Below are positions 46,499-55,302 of a DNA stretch of 64,000 bases, piece after piece (positions within the stretch are counted from its first letter, which is position 1; the number at the start of each line of letters is the position of its first letter). The notes under the pieces were generated by a model, which was given only the letters and a program-made list of their open reading frames with translations, searched no databases and was not told where the DNA came from. This DNA is from Psychromonas arctica DSM 14288. Its GTDB lineage: Bacteria; Pseudomonadota; Gammaproteobacteria; Enterobacterales; Psychromonadaceae. Location of the stretch: positions 78,967 to 142,966 of the forward strand of contig NZ_KI519480.1 in the NCBI RefSeq assembly GCF_000482725.1. The letters run 5' to 3'. The translations under genes and the position numbers were made by a program.

Positions 46499-47377
46499 AT
46501 GAGCACTAAAAATACTCACACTGCAACATGTCAACTGGTTGCGATTCAAATAATAAGCAATGATTGTATTGAAGATAATTTTCAACAGATTATTGATCAA
46601 TTACAGGCACTACCTGAATCAAAAAAAGATCTAAATAGGCTAGTGTTGTTACCTGAAAATGCACTTTGTTTTTCCAGTAGAAAGCATTACTTAAGTGTAG
46701 CGGAAGTGTTAGGTGATGGACCTATTCAAAGCCGATTAGGTGAATTGGCTATTCAGTATCACTGTACCTTAGTCTGTGGCAGCTTCCCAATTCAAAGTGA
46801 GCAATCAGACAAAATATATACAAGTAGTTTGGTTTTTTCGCCGCAGGGGCAATTGACTGCACATTACAATAAAATACATCTGTTCGATGCCGATGTGGCA
46901 GACACTCAGGGCGCATATCGAGAGTCTGATACTTTTATCGCAGGAAAAGAAATTAAGGTCATTGATTGCGGTTTTGCAAAAGTTGGCCTCGCTATCTGTT
47001 ATGATTTACGCTTTCCAGGATTATTCCAGCAGCTGAGAGAGCTTGAGGCTGATATTATCTTATTGCCAGCAGCTTTTACTAAGGTAACAGGGGAAGCACA
47101 TTGGCAAGCGCTATTACAAGCTAGAGCCATCGAAACCCAGTGTTATTTTATTGCGGCTAATCAGGGTGGAGAGCATTTTCTTAATCATGCTCACTTCGAG
47201 CCGCGTTATACGTTCGGGCACTCCATGATCATAGATGCGTGGGGAAAAATAATGACGCAGTTGACCACTGGTAACGGTGTTATCTATGACGATTTTAATC
47301 AAGAAAAATTACTCGATATAAGAAAAATAATGCCTGTGCAGCAACATAACCAATTTAGCTGTACACAAAAACTTTAA
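46499..47377 (+). CDS. Nitrilase-superfamily amidase (Nit-type)
   Basis: A 292-residue carbon-nitrogen hydrolase. The catalytic triad is visible: Glu in LVLLPENAL, Lys in HYNKIHLFD, Cys in LAICYDLRFP. The sequence pattern (ICYDLRFPGLFQQLRELEADIILLPAAFT) belongs to the Nit branch, whose members act as deaminated-glutathione amidases. I chose the ATG at 46499, preceded by AGGTCAGG; an ATG 15 bp upstream (46484) overlaps that site and is less likely. Position between yhdP and tldD matches E. coli relatives, where a Nit homologue precedes tldD. Confidence 0.9.
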   Translation: MSTKNTHTATCQLVAIQIISNDCIEDNFQQIIDQLQALPESKKDLNRLVLLPENALCFSSRKHYLSVAEVLGDGPIQSRLGELAIQYHCTLVCGSFPIQSEQSDKIYTSSLVFSPQGQLTAHYNKIHLFDADVADTQGAYRESDTFIAGKEIKVIDCGFAKVGLAICYDLRFPGLFQQLRELEADIILLPAAFTKVTGEAHWQALLQARAIETQCYFIAANQGGEHFLNHAHFEPRYTFGHSMIIDAWGKIMTQLTTGNGVIYDDFNQEKLLDIRKIMPVQQHNQFSCTQKL

Positions 47378-47395
47378 TAGAAATAAGGATCGTCA

Positions 47396-48841
47396 ATGTC
47401 TTTTGAACAAGTAGTAGACAATTTTTTAGCGCCAGCTGATATGCAAATTAGTGATTTAGAATCACAACTGAGTCAAATTTCTGGAGCTCAAATTGACTAT
47501 GCTGATTTTTATTTTCAAGCAAGCCGCCATGAATCTTGGTTATTAGAAGATGGGATTGTCAAAGAAGGCAGTTATAACATCGAAAAAGGCATTGGTATTC
47601 GTGCCGTGTCTGGTGAAAAAACTGGCTTTGCGTACTCTGATCATATTTCTAAAAAAGCCATTACTGAAGCTGCGAATGCTGCCAAAAGTATTGCTAATTC
47701 AGGGCAAGAAAAGTCAATCAAGCTGATCATGCCAACCGCACAACCTATTTACTATGGTTCAGCGGATCCTTTACAAAGCATGAGCCGCGATAAAAAAATT
47801 GAGCTATTAAAGCAAGTTGATACCTTCGCCCGTGCATTAGAGCCCTCTGTTAGTGAAGTTACCGTGTCATTAAACGCAGTTTATGAAGAAATATTAGTGG
47901 CGGCTAGTGACGGTACATTAGCGTCAGATATCCGCCCCTTGATCCGCTTTAGCTGTTCTGTGTTAATTGAAAAAAATGGTAAACGTGAACGAGGCAGTGC
48001 CGGTGGTGGTGGGCGTTTTGATTTAGATTATTTTACTGATACGCAGGAAGGTGAACTTAAAGCCTTCTCCTATGCACGCCAAGCAATTCGTCAGGCATTA
48101 GTTAATATTGATGCGATTGCCGCGCCTGCTGGTGCGATGCCAGTGATTGTTGGTGCAGGCTGGCCTGGTGTGTTATTACATGAAGCAGTGGGGCACGGTT
48201 TAGAAGGTGATTTCAACCGTAAAGGTTCATCTGCATTTTCAGGAAAAATAGGCCAACAAGTGGCTTCTAAGCATTGTACTATTATCGATGATGGCAGCAT
48301 TGCTGACCGTCGTGGTTCGGTAAACATTGATGATGAGGGGACTAAAGGTCAGCGTAATGTACTGATAGAAAATGGCATTTTAAAAGGTTACATGCAAGAT
48401 AAGCTGAATGCTCGTTTGATGGGCGTTGCGCCAACGGGTAATGGGCGTCGTGAATCTTATGCTCACTTGCCAATGCCACGTATGACCAATACCTTTATGC
48501 TAAACGGTGAATATGAGCATGAAGAGTTGATTGAAAGTGTTAAAAAAGGTATCTACGCGCCGAATTTTGGTGGCGGGCAAGTTGATATTACCTCGGGTAA
48601 ATTTGTATTCTCTGCCTCTGAAGCTTATTTGATTGAAGATGGAAAAATCACTGCACCGATTAAAGGCGCGACATTAATTGGTAATGGCTTTGATACTATG
48701 CAACAAGTGTCTATGGTCGCTAATAATATGTGTTTAGACCCAGGCGTTGGTGTTTGTGGTAAAGAAGGGCAAAGTATACCCGTTGGAGTAGGACAGCCAT
48801 CACTTAAAATTGACCAATTAACAGTGGGGGGCACTAACTAA
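47396..48841 (+). CDS. tldD: Metalloprotease subunit TldD
   Basis: TldD, with TldE (PmbA), forms a heterodimeric zinc protease that degrades unfolded peptides and matures some RiPP peptides (microcin B17) and the antitoxin CcdA. Its 481 residues equal E. coli TldD. The zinc-binding HExxxH motif is present as [14 protein letters not shown], with the third Cys-type ligand in the C-terminal domain ([17 protein letters not shown]). AAGGA lies before the ATG. pmbA is only one gene away, on the far side of darP, so both subunits are encoded close together. Confidence 0.97.
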   Translation: MSFEQVVDNFLAPADMQISDLESQLSQISGAQIDYADFYFQASRHESWLLEDGIVKEGSYNIEKGIGIRAVSGEKTGFAYSDHISKKAITEAANAAKSIANSGQEKSIKLIMPTAQPIYYGSADPLQSMSRDKKIELLKQVDTFARALEPSVSEVTVSLNAVYEEILVAASDGTLASDIRPLIRFSCSVLIEKNGKRERGSAGGGGRFDLDYFTDTQEGELKAFSYARQAIRQALVNIDAIAAPAGAMPVIVGAGWPGVLLHEAVGHGLEGDFNRKGSSAFSGKIGQQVASKHCTIIDDGSIADRRGSVNIDDEGTKGQRNVLIENGILKGYMQDKLNARLMGVAPTGNGRRESYAHLPMPRMTNTFMLNGEYEHEELIESVKKGIYAPNFGGGQVDITSGKFVFSASEAYLIEDGKITAPIKGATLIGNGFDTMQQVSMVANNMCLDPGVGVCGKEGQSIPVGVGQPSLKIDQLTVGGTN

Positions 48842-48929
48842 TACCGATCCTTTCCTGCTTTAGTATGCAAAGAGTATTAGCGATGCTGTAGATACACAAA
48901 AACATAGATACAAAAAACATAGATACAAA

Positions 48930-48962
48930 AAAACCAGAATAGATAGCTACTCTGGTTTTTTG
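48930..48962. terminator. Bidirectional terminator between tldD and darP
   Basis: AAAACCAGA and TCTGGTTTT pair across a 12-nt loop, with an A-run before and T-run after, so the convergent genes on both sides can use it. Just before it, the unit AACATAGATACAAAAAA is repeated (48900-48932). Confidence 0.75.
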
Positions 48963-48974
48963 CAATATAGGCGT

Positions 48975-49484
48975 TTATAAACAGTTAGTTTTTAAGTAGA
49001 CAAATAACTCTTTAGCCGTTTTAGCTGGTTTTTCTAGTTTCTTTTCTTTATTTGCTTGGCGAATCATTTGGCGCAATTTTTGACGTTCAAGTTGTGGGTA
49101 CATCTCTAGTGCATCATTCACTTTAGGGTCGCCCAATTCAATCAACTGATCCGTTAACAGCTCTAAATGCGAAATCGCATGAGTACGTTTACGGTTGTTA
49201 TCATTGATAATATCTAACTTAGCAGTGATTTTTTCCATATCTTCAGTACGCAATACTTTTCCGATATATTGGAACTGTCTGCGCAGTGCTTCATGTTTAG
49301 TGGATATTTTATGCGCTACTTTAATCCCTTCCATCAAGGTATCACTGCCTGGGATTTGTGCTAATTGCTTTGCATTTAAGGCCACGAGTTGGCGACCGAT
49401 ATCTTTTAAAGCTTCAGCTTCACGTTTAATTTGCGACTTACTGATCTCGTCTTCTTCAAAGATCTCTTCAACTTTTTTATTCAT
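48975..49484 (-). CDS. darP: Dual-action ribosomal maturation protein DarP (YjgA, DUF615)
   Basis: DarP binds late precursors of the 50S subunit and promotes correct folding of 23S rRNA. The 169-residue protein is highly charged and all-helical. It has the family's SKSQIKREAEALKDIGRQLV start block, LQRQLEYIGKxMR-like text (RRQFQYIGKVLRTED) and the C-terminal FPQLERQxLRQLxR counterpart (YPQLERQKLRQMIRQANKE). It lies antisense between tldD and pmbA, facing tldD and divergent from pmbA. Confidence 0.94.
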   Translation of the reverse strand: MNKKVEEIFEEDEISKSQIKREAEALKDIGRQLVALNAKQLAQIPGSDTLMEGIKVAHKISTKHEALRRQFQYIGKVLRTEDMEKITAKLDIINDNNRKRTHAISHLELLTDQLIELGDPKVNDALEMYPQLERQKLRQMIRQANKEKKLEKPAKTAKELFVYLKTNCL

Positions 49485-49610
49485 AGCTTATGGTCTATCA
49501 CGTTAGGGATTAAATAATTAAGCGCATCATACCATCATCACAAGATGCTTACCTTAATCCATGTTATTATTTCTTATCTTAAATTTAATTATACATTGTG
49601 GTGCTTAAAC

Positions 49611-50936
49611 ATGATTGAACAGAAACAGTTACTAGAAAATGCCGTTAATACGGCGCTTAATATTGCCAATGATTTAGGTGTAAGCCAAGCTGAAGTTGCG
49701 TTAGGGAAAAGTGCTGGGATTTCTGTGAATACCCGTTTAGGTGAAGTTGAAAACATTGAGTTTAACCACGATGGTGCGATGGGGATTAGTGTTTATGTTG
49801 ATCACCGTAAAGGCAGCGCTTCTACCGCTGATTTAAGTGAAGAGGCGATTGCTGCGAGTGTAAGAGCGGCGGTTGATATTGCCAAATATACAAGCCAAGA
49901 CCCCTATGCAGGGTTATTAGATAAACGCTTTTTAGAGCAGGATCCTATTGATTTAGATTTATACCATGCAAGTGATAAAAATACCGACCAACTGTTAGCA
50001 TTAGCCAAGCAATGTGAAGATATTGCGCTGAACTTAGATAAACGCATTGTTAATTCAGATGGTGCAGGTGTTAATAGCCACAACAGTTTACAAGTGTACG
50101 GTAACAGTAATGGTTTCTTAGAAAGTTACGGCAGCAGTCGTCATAGTTTAAGCTGTGTCTTAATTGCACAAGAAAACGGTGAGATGCAACGTGATTATAG
50201 TTATACCAGTGCCCGCGATATGGATGATCTGTTTTCTGCACAATGGGTTGCGGAACAAGCTGTGAAGCGCTCGGTTGAACGTTTAGGAGCGCGTAAAATA
50301 GCCACCCAGGAAAGCCCTGTATTATTTTGTCCTGAAATGGCCAGTGGATTATTCGGTCATTTAGTGGGGGCGATCAGTGGCGCAAGCTTATATAAAAAAT
50401 CTTCGTTCTTATTAGACTCAATCAATACCCAAATATTCCCTGACTGGCTGTCAATTTCTGAAGACCCACATATCGTTAAAGGTATTGCTAGTTCACCTTT
50501 CGATAGTGAAGGCGGACGTACTATAAAACGTAATATTATCGACAATGGCTTTTTACAAACCTATTTATTAACAGGCTATGCTGCACGTAAAATGGGCCTA
50601 GAGAGCACTGGCCATGCTGGCGGTATCCATAATTGGTTTGTAAAGGATGGTGGACTCGATTTAGCCGGTTTATTAAAAGAGATGGGCACTGGATTATTTG
50701 TTACTGAGTTAATGGGGCAAGGCGTTAATATGGTGACCGGTGATTACTCGCGTGGTGCGGCGGGTTTCTGGGTCGAAAATGGGGTGATTGCTTATCCTGT
50801 CCATGAGATTACTATTGCTGGTAACTTGAAAGAGATGTTCATGGATATTAGTGCGGTTGGTTGTGATACTGACCCAAGAAGTAGCTTACAAACTGGTTCT
50901 ATCCTAATTAAAAAAATGAAGATCGCTGGCGCATAA
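49611..50936 (+). CDS. pmbA: Metalloprotease subunit PmbA (TldE)
   Basis: PmbA/TldE is the non-zinc partner of TldD in the peptide-degrading heterodimer. The start at 49611 gives MIEQKQLLENAVNTALNIAN and 441 residues, close to E. coli PmbA (450). A frame open 66 bp further upstream would add hydrophobic residues not seen in the family. Family blocks are present: the GISVNTRLGEVENIEFNHDG beta strand, HNWFVKDGGLDL and the YSRGAAGFWVENGVIAYPVHEITIAGNL terminal strand. It lacks HExxxH, as expected for TldE. Confidence 0.95.
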   Translation: MIEQKQLLENAVNTALNIANDLGVSQAEVALGKSAGISVNTRLGEVENIEFNHDGAMGISVYVDHRKGSASTADLSEEAIAASVRAAVDIAKYTSQDPYAGLLDKRFLEQDPIDLDLYHASDKNTDQLLALAKQCEDIALNLDKRIVNSDGAGVNSHNSLQVYGNSNGFLESYGSSRHSLSCVLIAQENGEMQRDYSYTSARDMDDLFSAQWVAEQAVKRSVERLGARKIATQESPVLFCPEMASGLFGHLVGAISGASLYKKSSFLLDSINTQIFPDWLSISEDPHIVKGIASSPFDSEGGRTIKRNIIDNGFLQTYLLTGYAARKMGLESTGHAGGIHNWFVKDGGLDLAGLLKEMGTGLFVTELMGQGVNMVTGDYSRGAAGFWVENGVIAYPVHEITIAGNLKEMFMDISAVGCDTDPRSSLQTGSILIKKMKIAGA

Positions 50937-50975
50937 ATTACACATTTTAATTGCTTTGTATATTTTGATTTTATT

Positions 50976-51010
50976 AACAGCTGGCAGAAGAGTAACTGAC
51001 AGCTGTTTTT
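50976..51010 (+). terminator. Terminator of pmbA
   Basis: AACAGCTG and CAGCTGTT pair over a 16-nt loop and are followed by TTT, 40 bp past the pmbA stop; the convergent LysR gene may share it. Confidence 0.55.
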
Positions 51011-51014
51011 ATGT

Positions 51015-51929
51015 TTACGCCAACCATTGCTGATGTAATTTTTCACTATCCCCCAAATAGTTTAATAACCACTTTATTGCCGGTGGTAGAACACCATCAC
51101 GCCAAGCTAAGCAACAAGGGCTATTATCTTGAGTACTAAAAGCTAACGTTTTCTTTACTAATAGTCCTTGTTTGATTAATGGCGTTGCACGATGTGTGGG
51201 CATTAACCCAATTCCCAATCCTGCGATAAAAATCTGTTCTGCACTATGCCAGTTAGGCACTACTAACCGACGTTGGTTATTGAGTAGCCAGGTGGTACGT
51301 TTTGGCAATATGCGCGCACTGTCTTCTAAACAGATACTTGGATAGATAATTAGCTGTTGCTCGGTCAACGCTTCGTTATGCTTTGCTAAGGGGTGATTTT
51401 TACTGACGACAAAGTCCCATGACAATTCACCCATACTCCGGTAAGCCACACCGCCATCAATCGGCACTGCAGACGTTGCGCCAATGGCGATATCAGCACG
51501 GCCATCAACTAATGCATCCCAAACACCATTAAACACTTCCATGGTGAGTAATAATTCAATATCTGGGAATTGCTGATAAAAATCTGCAACCAATTGATTT
51601 ACCGAGGCTTCCCTTACAACATTATCTAGTGCTATAGAAACACTACTTTGCCAGCCATTAGCAATCCGCTGTGCTTGTACTTTCACCTCCGACATCTGTT
51701 TAAGTAGCAAACGTGTTTGTGAGACAAAGTACTCACCCGCGGGTGTGAGCTGTACTTTCCGGTGTAGGCGCTTAAACAGCAATACGTCTAATTTATTTTC
51801 AATCAATTTCACCGTGTAGCTGATTGCACTGGGCACTTTATGCAACTCTTCAGCGGCACCAGAGAAGCTTCCGCGGCGGGCAACCGTATCGATAACAATC
51901 AAATCATGGTGAGAAAACATACACGTCAA
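51015..51929 (-). CDS. LysR family transcriptional regulator
   Basis: A 304-residue LysR-type regulator. An N-terminal winged helix-turn-helix (HHDLIVIDTVARRGSFSGAAEELHKVPSAISYTVKLIENKL) is followed by a periplasmic-binding-protein-like effector domain (about 90-295). It is divergent from the Bcr/CflA pump across a 90-bp interval, the usual layout for a LysR regulator and its target, so I infer control of that pump. The effector is unknown. Confidence 0.9.
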   Translation of the reverse strand: MTCMFSHHDLIVIDTVARRGSFSGAAEELHKVPSAISYTVKLIENKLDVLLFKRLHRKVQLTPAGEYFVSQTRLLLKQMSEVKVQAQRIANGWQSSVSIALDNVVREASVNQLVADFYQQFPDIELLLTMEVFNGVWDALVDGRADIAIGATSAVPIDGGVAYRSMGELSWDFVVSKNHPLAKHNEALTEQQLIIYPSICLEDSARILPKRTTWLLNNQRRLVVPNWHSAEQIFIAGLGIGLMPTHRATPLIKQGLLVKKTLAFSTQDNSPCCLAWRDGVLPPAIKWLLNYLGDSEKLHQQWLA

Positions 51930-52019
51930 CTTTTTTGATAGTAAAGGTTAAAATATACCGTTTTAATCTCGTTTTGTACAAGAATATACTGTCGGAAATT
52001 TATTATAAAGAGTACTGAA

Positions 52020-53237
52020 ATGATTAAAAAACAAGCTAAAATTCCTTATATTTGGTTATCTGGATTGAGTATGCTGGGTTTTCTTGCAACGGATATGTAC
52101 CTTCCCGCTTTTGATGTATTACGCCAAGATTTAACAACAACAAATCAGATGATCGGTTGGTCATTAAGTATTTTTCTGCTAGGTATGGCGATAGGTCAGC
52201 TTATTTATGGGCCATTAAGCGAACGACTTGGCCAAAAAAAAGTACTTATTTCTAGCTTAGCTATTTTTAGTATTGGTACCATTATCTGTGCAATGTCGGG
52301 TAATGTAGAACAATTATTAGTAGGGCGTTTTATACAATCTTTAGGTGCTGCGGGGGCGACAGTTATTTGGCAATCTTTTGTTATCGAAAAATATGATGAT
52401 AAAACATCTCAGCACATATTTGCTACGGTTATGCCGTTAGTCGCATTATCTCCTGCATTAGCTCCATTATTAGGCGGTTTTCTTGAAGTACAATTAGGCT
52501 GGCAGAGCATTTTTTATTGTTTACTTTTCATTGGTGTTGTTTGGGCGATTCGAAGTAGTTTAATCGACTTTAGTAGTAATAACGTTATTCAACAAAAGGT
52601 CACTGTTCAACCTTCAATCTCGATTTTAAAACAGTATGTTAGTATTTTAAAATCAAAAAAATTCAGCGGTAATATGATCATTTATGCGGCTTGTTCAGCG
52701 GCCTTTTTTGCATGGTTAACCGGATCTCCTTTTGCAATGAGTGCAATGGGGTATTCAGGTACTGATATTGGTTTGAGTTATGTACCCCAAACTATCGCTT
52801 TTATCATTGGTGGATATACCTGCCGTACATTACTAAATCGCTATAATACTGAGCAAATACTGCCATTGTTACTGAAAACTTTCATTTTAAGTGTGATTTC
52901 AACTTTTGTAGTTGCGATGGTAGGCACTGGTAATAGTATTGTTCCCTTGCTAATTCCGATGTGTTTTATGGCAGCAGCTAACGGTGCAATTTATCCGATT
53001 GTAGCAAATAATGCATTGGTATCTTTCAAAAGTAACAGTGCATCAGCATCTGGCTTATTGAACTTTTTACAGATGATGTTGTGTGTACTAGCTAGCGCAA
53101 TGGTGTCACTTTTCAGTGAGTATGGTGTAATAGCCATGAGCGCAGTTATGGCATGCCAAGGGGTATTTGTTATTGTTGGTTATAGTTTGATAGCAAAAGA
53201 CCGTAAAGTGACAGAATTAGAGGCTAGTGCCGCTTAA
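52020..53237 (+). CDS. Bcr/CflA-type multidrug efflux transporter (MFS)
   Basis: A 405-residue major facilitator superfamily antiporter with about 12 hydrophobic helices. The N-terminal SGLSMLGFLATDMYLPAFDVLRQDL is the Bcr/CflA signature, followed by LGMAIGQLIYGPLSERLGQKKVL (motif A) and GRFIQSLGAAGATV. It probably exports a drug-like compound in exchange for protons. It is divergently paired with a LysR gene. Its stop codon overlaps by two bases the stop of a SPOR-domain relic on the opposite strand. Confidence 0.92.
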   Translation: MIKKQAKIPYIWLSGLSMLGFLATDMYLPAFDVLRQDLTTTNQMIGWSLSIFLLGMAIGQLIYGPLSERLGQKKVLISSLAIFSIGTIICAMSGNVEQLLVGRFIQSLGAAGATVIWQSFVIEKYDDKTSQHIFATVMPLVALSPALAPLLGGFLEVQLGWQSIFYCLLFIGVVWAIRSSLIDFSSNNVIQQKVTVQPSISILKQYVSILKSKKFSGNMIIYAACSAAFFAWLTGSPFAMSAMGYSGTDIGLSYVPQTIAFIIGGYTCRTLLNRYNTEQILPLLLKTFILSVISTFVVAMVGTGNSIVPLLIPMCFMAAANGAIYPIVANNALVSFKSNSASASGLLNFLQMMLCVLASAMVSLFSEYGVIAMSAVMACQGVFVIVGYSLIAKDRKVTELEASAA

Positions 53238-53386
53238 TTTAGAGATTGTTTTCTAGCGTTTTTTTGTCGTACAACAAAAGCGCTAGGGTATTCGTTCTTT
53301 AATTTTGCTAATAATGCCTGTGCCTCTTTTTCGCTGTGCACCTTACCAAGTTTGTTTGCTTTATTCGCTTGCGAATTTACTAGATA
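53234..53386 (-). pseudogene. SPOR-domain C-terminal relic
   Basis: On the minus strand an open frame of 50 codons reads ...LGKVHSEKEAQALLAKLKNEYPSAFVVRQ... and ends at 53234. This is the second half of a SPOR peptidoglycan-binding domain (compare RlpA in this window, LNSEAKTEALLKTIKKEYPKAY). It is preceded by an in-frame stop (53387-53389) and has no start codon. The N-terminal part of the original gene is therefore gone, and the remnant lies jammed against the pump's stop codon. Confidence 0.75.
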
Positions 53387-53407
53387 TTAACGATAAAAAA
53401 ATCCAGT

Positions 53408-53444
53408 CAAAAAGACAACCTATGTTAATGCAAGGTTGTCTTTA
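53408..53444 (-). terminator. Terminator of nemA
   Basis: AAAGACAACCT and AGGTTGTCTTT form an 11-bp stem with an 11-nt loop. Read on the minus strand it is followed by a T-run, 60 bp beyond the nemA stop. Confidence 0.75.
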
Positions 53445-53503
53445 TTTTAAGCTTCGTTTTATAGGATATATACCCGTTACATAGTACAAAGCGCGGTCTG
53501 TTA

Positions 53504-54550
53504 TTATTTTAATTCTGTTAGCATTTCATCGCTATAAGTAAGGGTCTCTTCACCGCGAAGCATTTTGCTGATGTAATCTGGATTAGCAATAAACGGACGA
53601 CCAATTGCAATTAAGTCAAACTTATCAGTATTGATAGCCTCTTTCGCACTTTCAAAGCTGTAACTTCCTACACCGACTAACGTACCTTTTGAGTAACCTG
53701 CACGTAAATACTCAGACGTTGTTTTACCCTGTAATGAGTCAAAACGTGTACTATCATCAAAAATGCCACCGTGTAAGTAAGCTAAGTTTCTGCTCTCAAG
53801 TTGCGGTAGTAAATAATCAAACACCGCTTTATCACGTTTATCTTCACTCATATTAAAATAAGCACCGGGTGTTAAACGTAATGCAGTACGTTCATTACCA
53901 ATTGCTGCGATCACTGCGTCAACTACTTGTAATGCAAAGCGTGACATATTTTCAGGTGTTTGCCCGTATTCATCGTCACGTGTATTGGCTGCATAATGTA
54001 AAAATTGGTCGATCAAATAACCATTTGCACCGTGTATTTCTACACCATCAAAACCCGCTTCTATCGCATTCTCAGCCGCTTTTGCATAATCTGCTATTAA
54101 GCCTTGGATATCTTCAATCGTCGCTGCTTTAGGCGTGATATAAGTTAGCTCACGCATACGCGGAACAGAACCTTCAACTGCAATTGCAGAAGGGGCTAAT
54201 ACTTCACCATCGAAAAAATGTGGATGTGCCACTCGACCCACATGCCATAATTGCGCAAACATTTTACCGCCATTTTTATGCACGGCATCGGTTACTTTTT
54301 TCCAACCTTGAATTTGTTGCAGGGTAAATAATCCGGGTGTATTAGGGTAGCCTTGTGCATCGGGGCGAATAATAGTCGCTTCACTAATAATTAAGCCGGC
54401 ATCAGCTCGACGCGCATAATAATCAACCATATCCTGTGTAGGGACTAAATCATCATCAGCCATACAACGGGTCAGTGGTGCCATTAATACTCTATTACTT
54501 AGCGTGATAGTGTCGTTTAATTTAAACGATGAAAGTAAATCAATAGCCAT
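53504..54550 (-). CDS. nemA: Alkene reductase / N-ethylmaleimide reductase (Old Yellow Enzyme)
   Basis: An FMN flavoenzyme reducing activated C=C bonds and nitro compounds with NADPH. I use the ATG at 54550, preceded by AAGGAAC; an ATG 21 bp further upstream lies before that site. The 348-residue TIM barrel has family blocks SNRVLMAPLTRC, LWHVGRVAHP, the paired catalytic residues in HGANGYLIDQFLHYAANTRDDEYG, and GRPFIANPD. A small palindrome (54583-54601) lies just upstream and could be an operator. E. coli nemA is induced by electrophiles via NemR; no NemR gene is in the window. Confidence 0.94.
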   Translation of the reverse strand: MAIDLLSSFKLNDTITLSNRVLMAPLTRCMADDDLVPTQDMVDYYARRADAGLIISEATIIRPDAQGYPNTPGLFTLQQIQGWKKVTDAVHKNGGKMFAQLWHVGRVAHPHFFDGEVLAPSAIAVEGSVPRMRELTYITPKAATIEDIQGLIADYAKAAENAIEAGFDGVEIHGANGYLIDQFLHYAANTRDDEYGQTPENMSRFALQVVDAVIAAIGNERTALRLTPGAYFNMSEDKRDKAVFDYLLPQLESRNLAYLHGGIFDDSTRFDSLQGKTTSEYLRAGYSKGTLVGVGSYSFESAKEAINTDKFDLIAIGRPFIANPDYISKMLRGEETLTYSDEMLTELK

Positions 54551-54582
54551 TATATGTTCCTTTGTTGTCAATCATTGCTGTA

Positions 54583-54601
54583 ATTAGTTGTTGTAACTAA
54601 T
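54583..54601 (-). promoter_or_regulatory. Palindrome upstream of nemA
   Basis: ATTAGTT-GTTGT-AACTAAT is a perfect 7-bp dyad with 5-bp centre, 32-50 bp before the nemA start codon. It could be a repressor site or a leader hairpin. No known operator consensus was matched. Confidence 0.3.
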
Positions 54602-55302
54602 TGTTGTAAATAGTTGCGGTAAACCAAATTACTCTTTGCAAACATAGTTAAGTAATGGGGATGGTTTAATGCTTATCAAGGTTTGTTTGAATGATTGTTC
54701 AAATGAAGTTGTGTTTAAATAATCAGCGTAAAGTGCCAAATAACGTCAGATCTGGATAAGCAAAGCGATACAACACCGCTATTTCCGCGGATTTCTTTGT
54801 TAAATCATCTCTCAATAACCAGTTATTGCTTCAATAATTCTCCTTGAACTATGCAAAACTAACGGCGCTGTATAGTCAAAAAATATAATTTTATGATTTC
54901 AAATACAATTCCGCTTTCATTAATCAGGATTGAGGTTAAATAGCATTTATAAATGGTTGGTTTTTATTTGCTTAAAAGTCTGTGTATTTTTTTAATGTTT
55001 CAAAACAATGAGTAATATTTTTTGTGATCTACTCAGCATTTGTAGATGTTAATTAAATGTAACAAAAGCATTTAATTAAAAGCTCACTACACTCAATCGA
55101 GTCAGCAGTTGTGCATCCCCCTTACGAAACTCTCACTGAATGTGTTTGCGCTACGTTTAATAATAAATCCATTTATTTCAACTTATTTGTTTGCAACGGG
55201 TTTTGATGACATCCCAGCTAGGCTTTACAAGAAGAACTCTGATCATATTTATACAACTGAGTAAATAATTAAGCAATTAACTAAAAGCAAGCGAGTAATT
55301 AC
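54602..55302. other. Long intergenic stretch between nemA and the chemoreceptor gene
   Basis: About 700 bp, A+T-rich and divergent from both flanking genes. I found no credible open frame, RNA or repeat beyond the nemA palindrome. Its length leaves room for a small RNA, which I cannot demonstrate. Confidence 0.45.
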
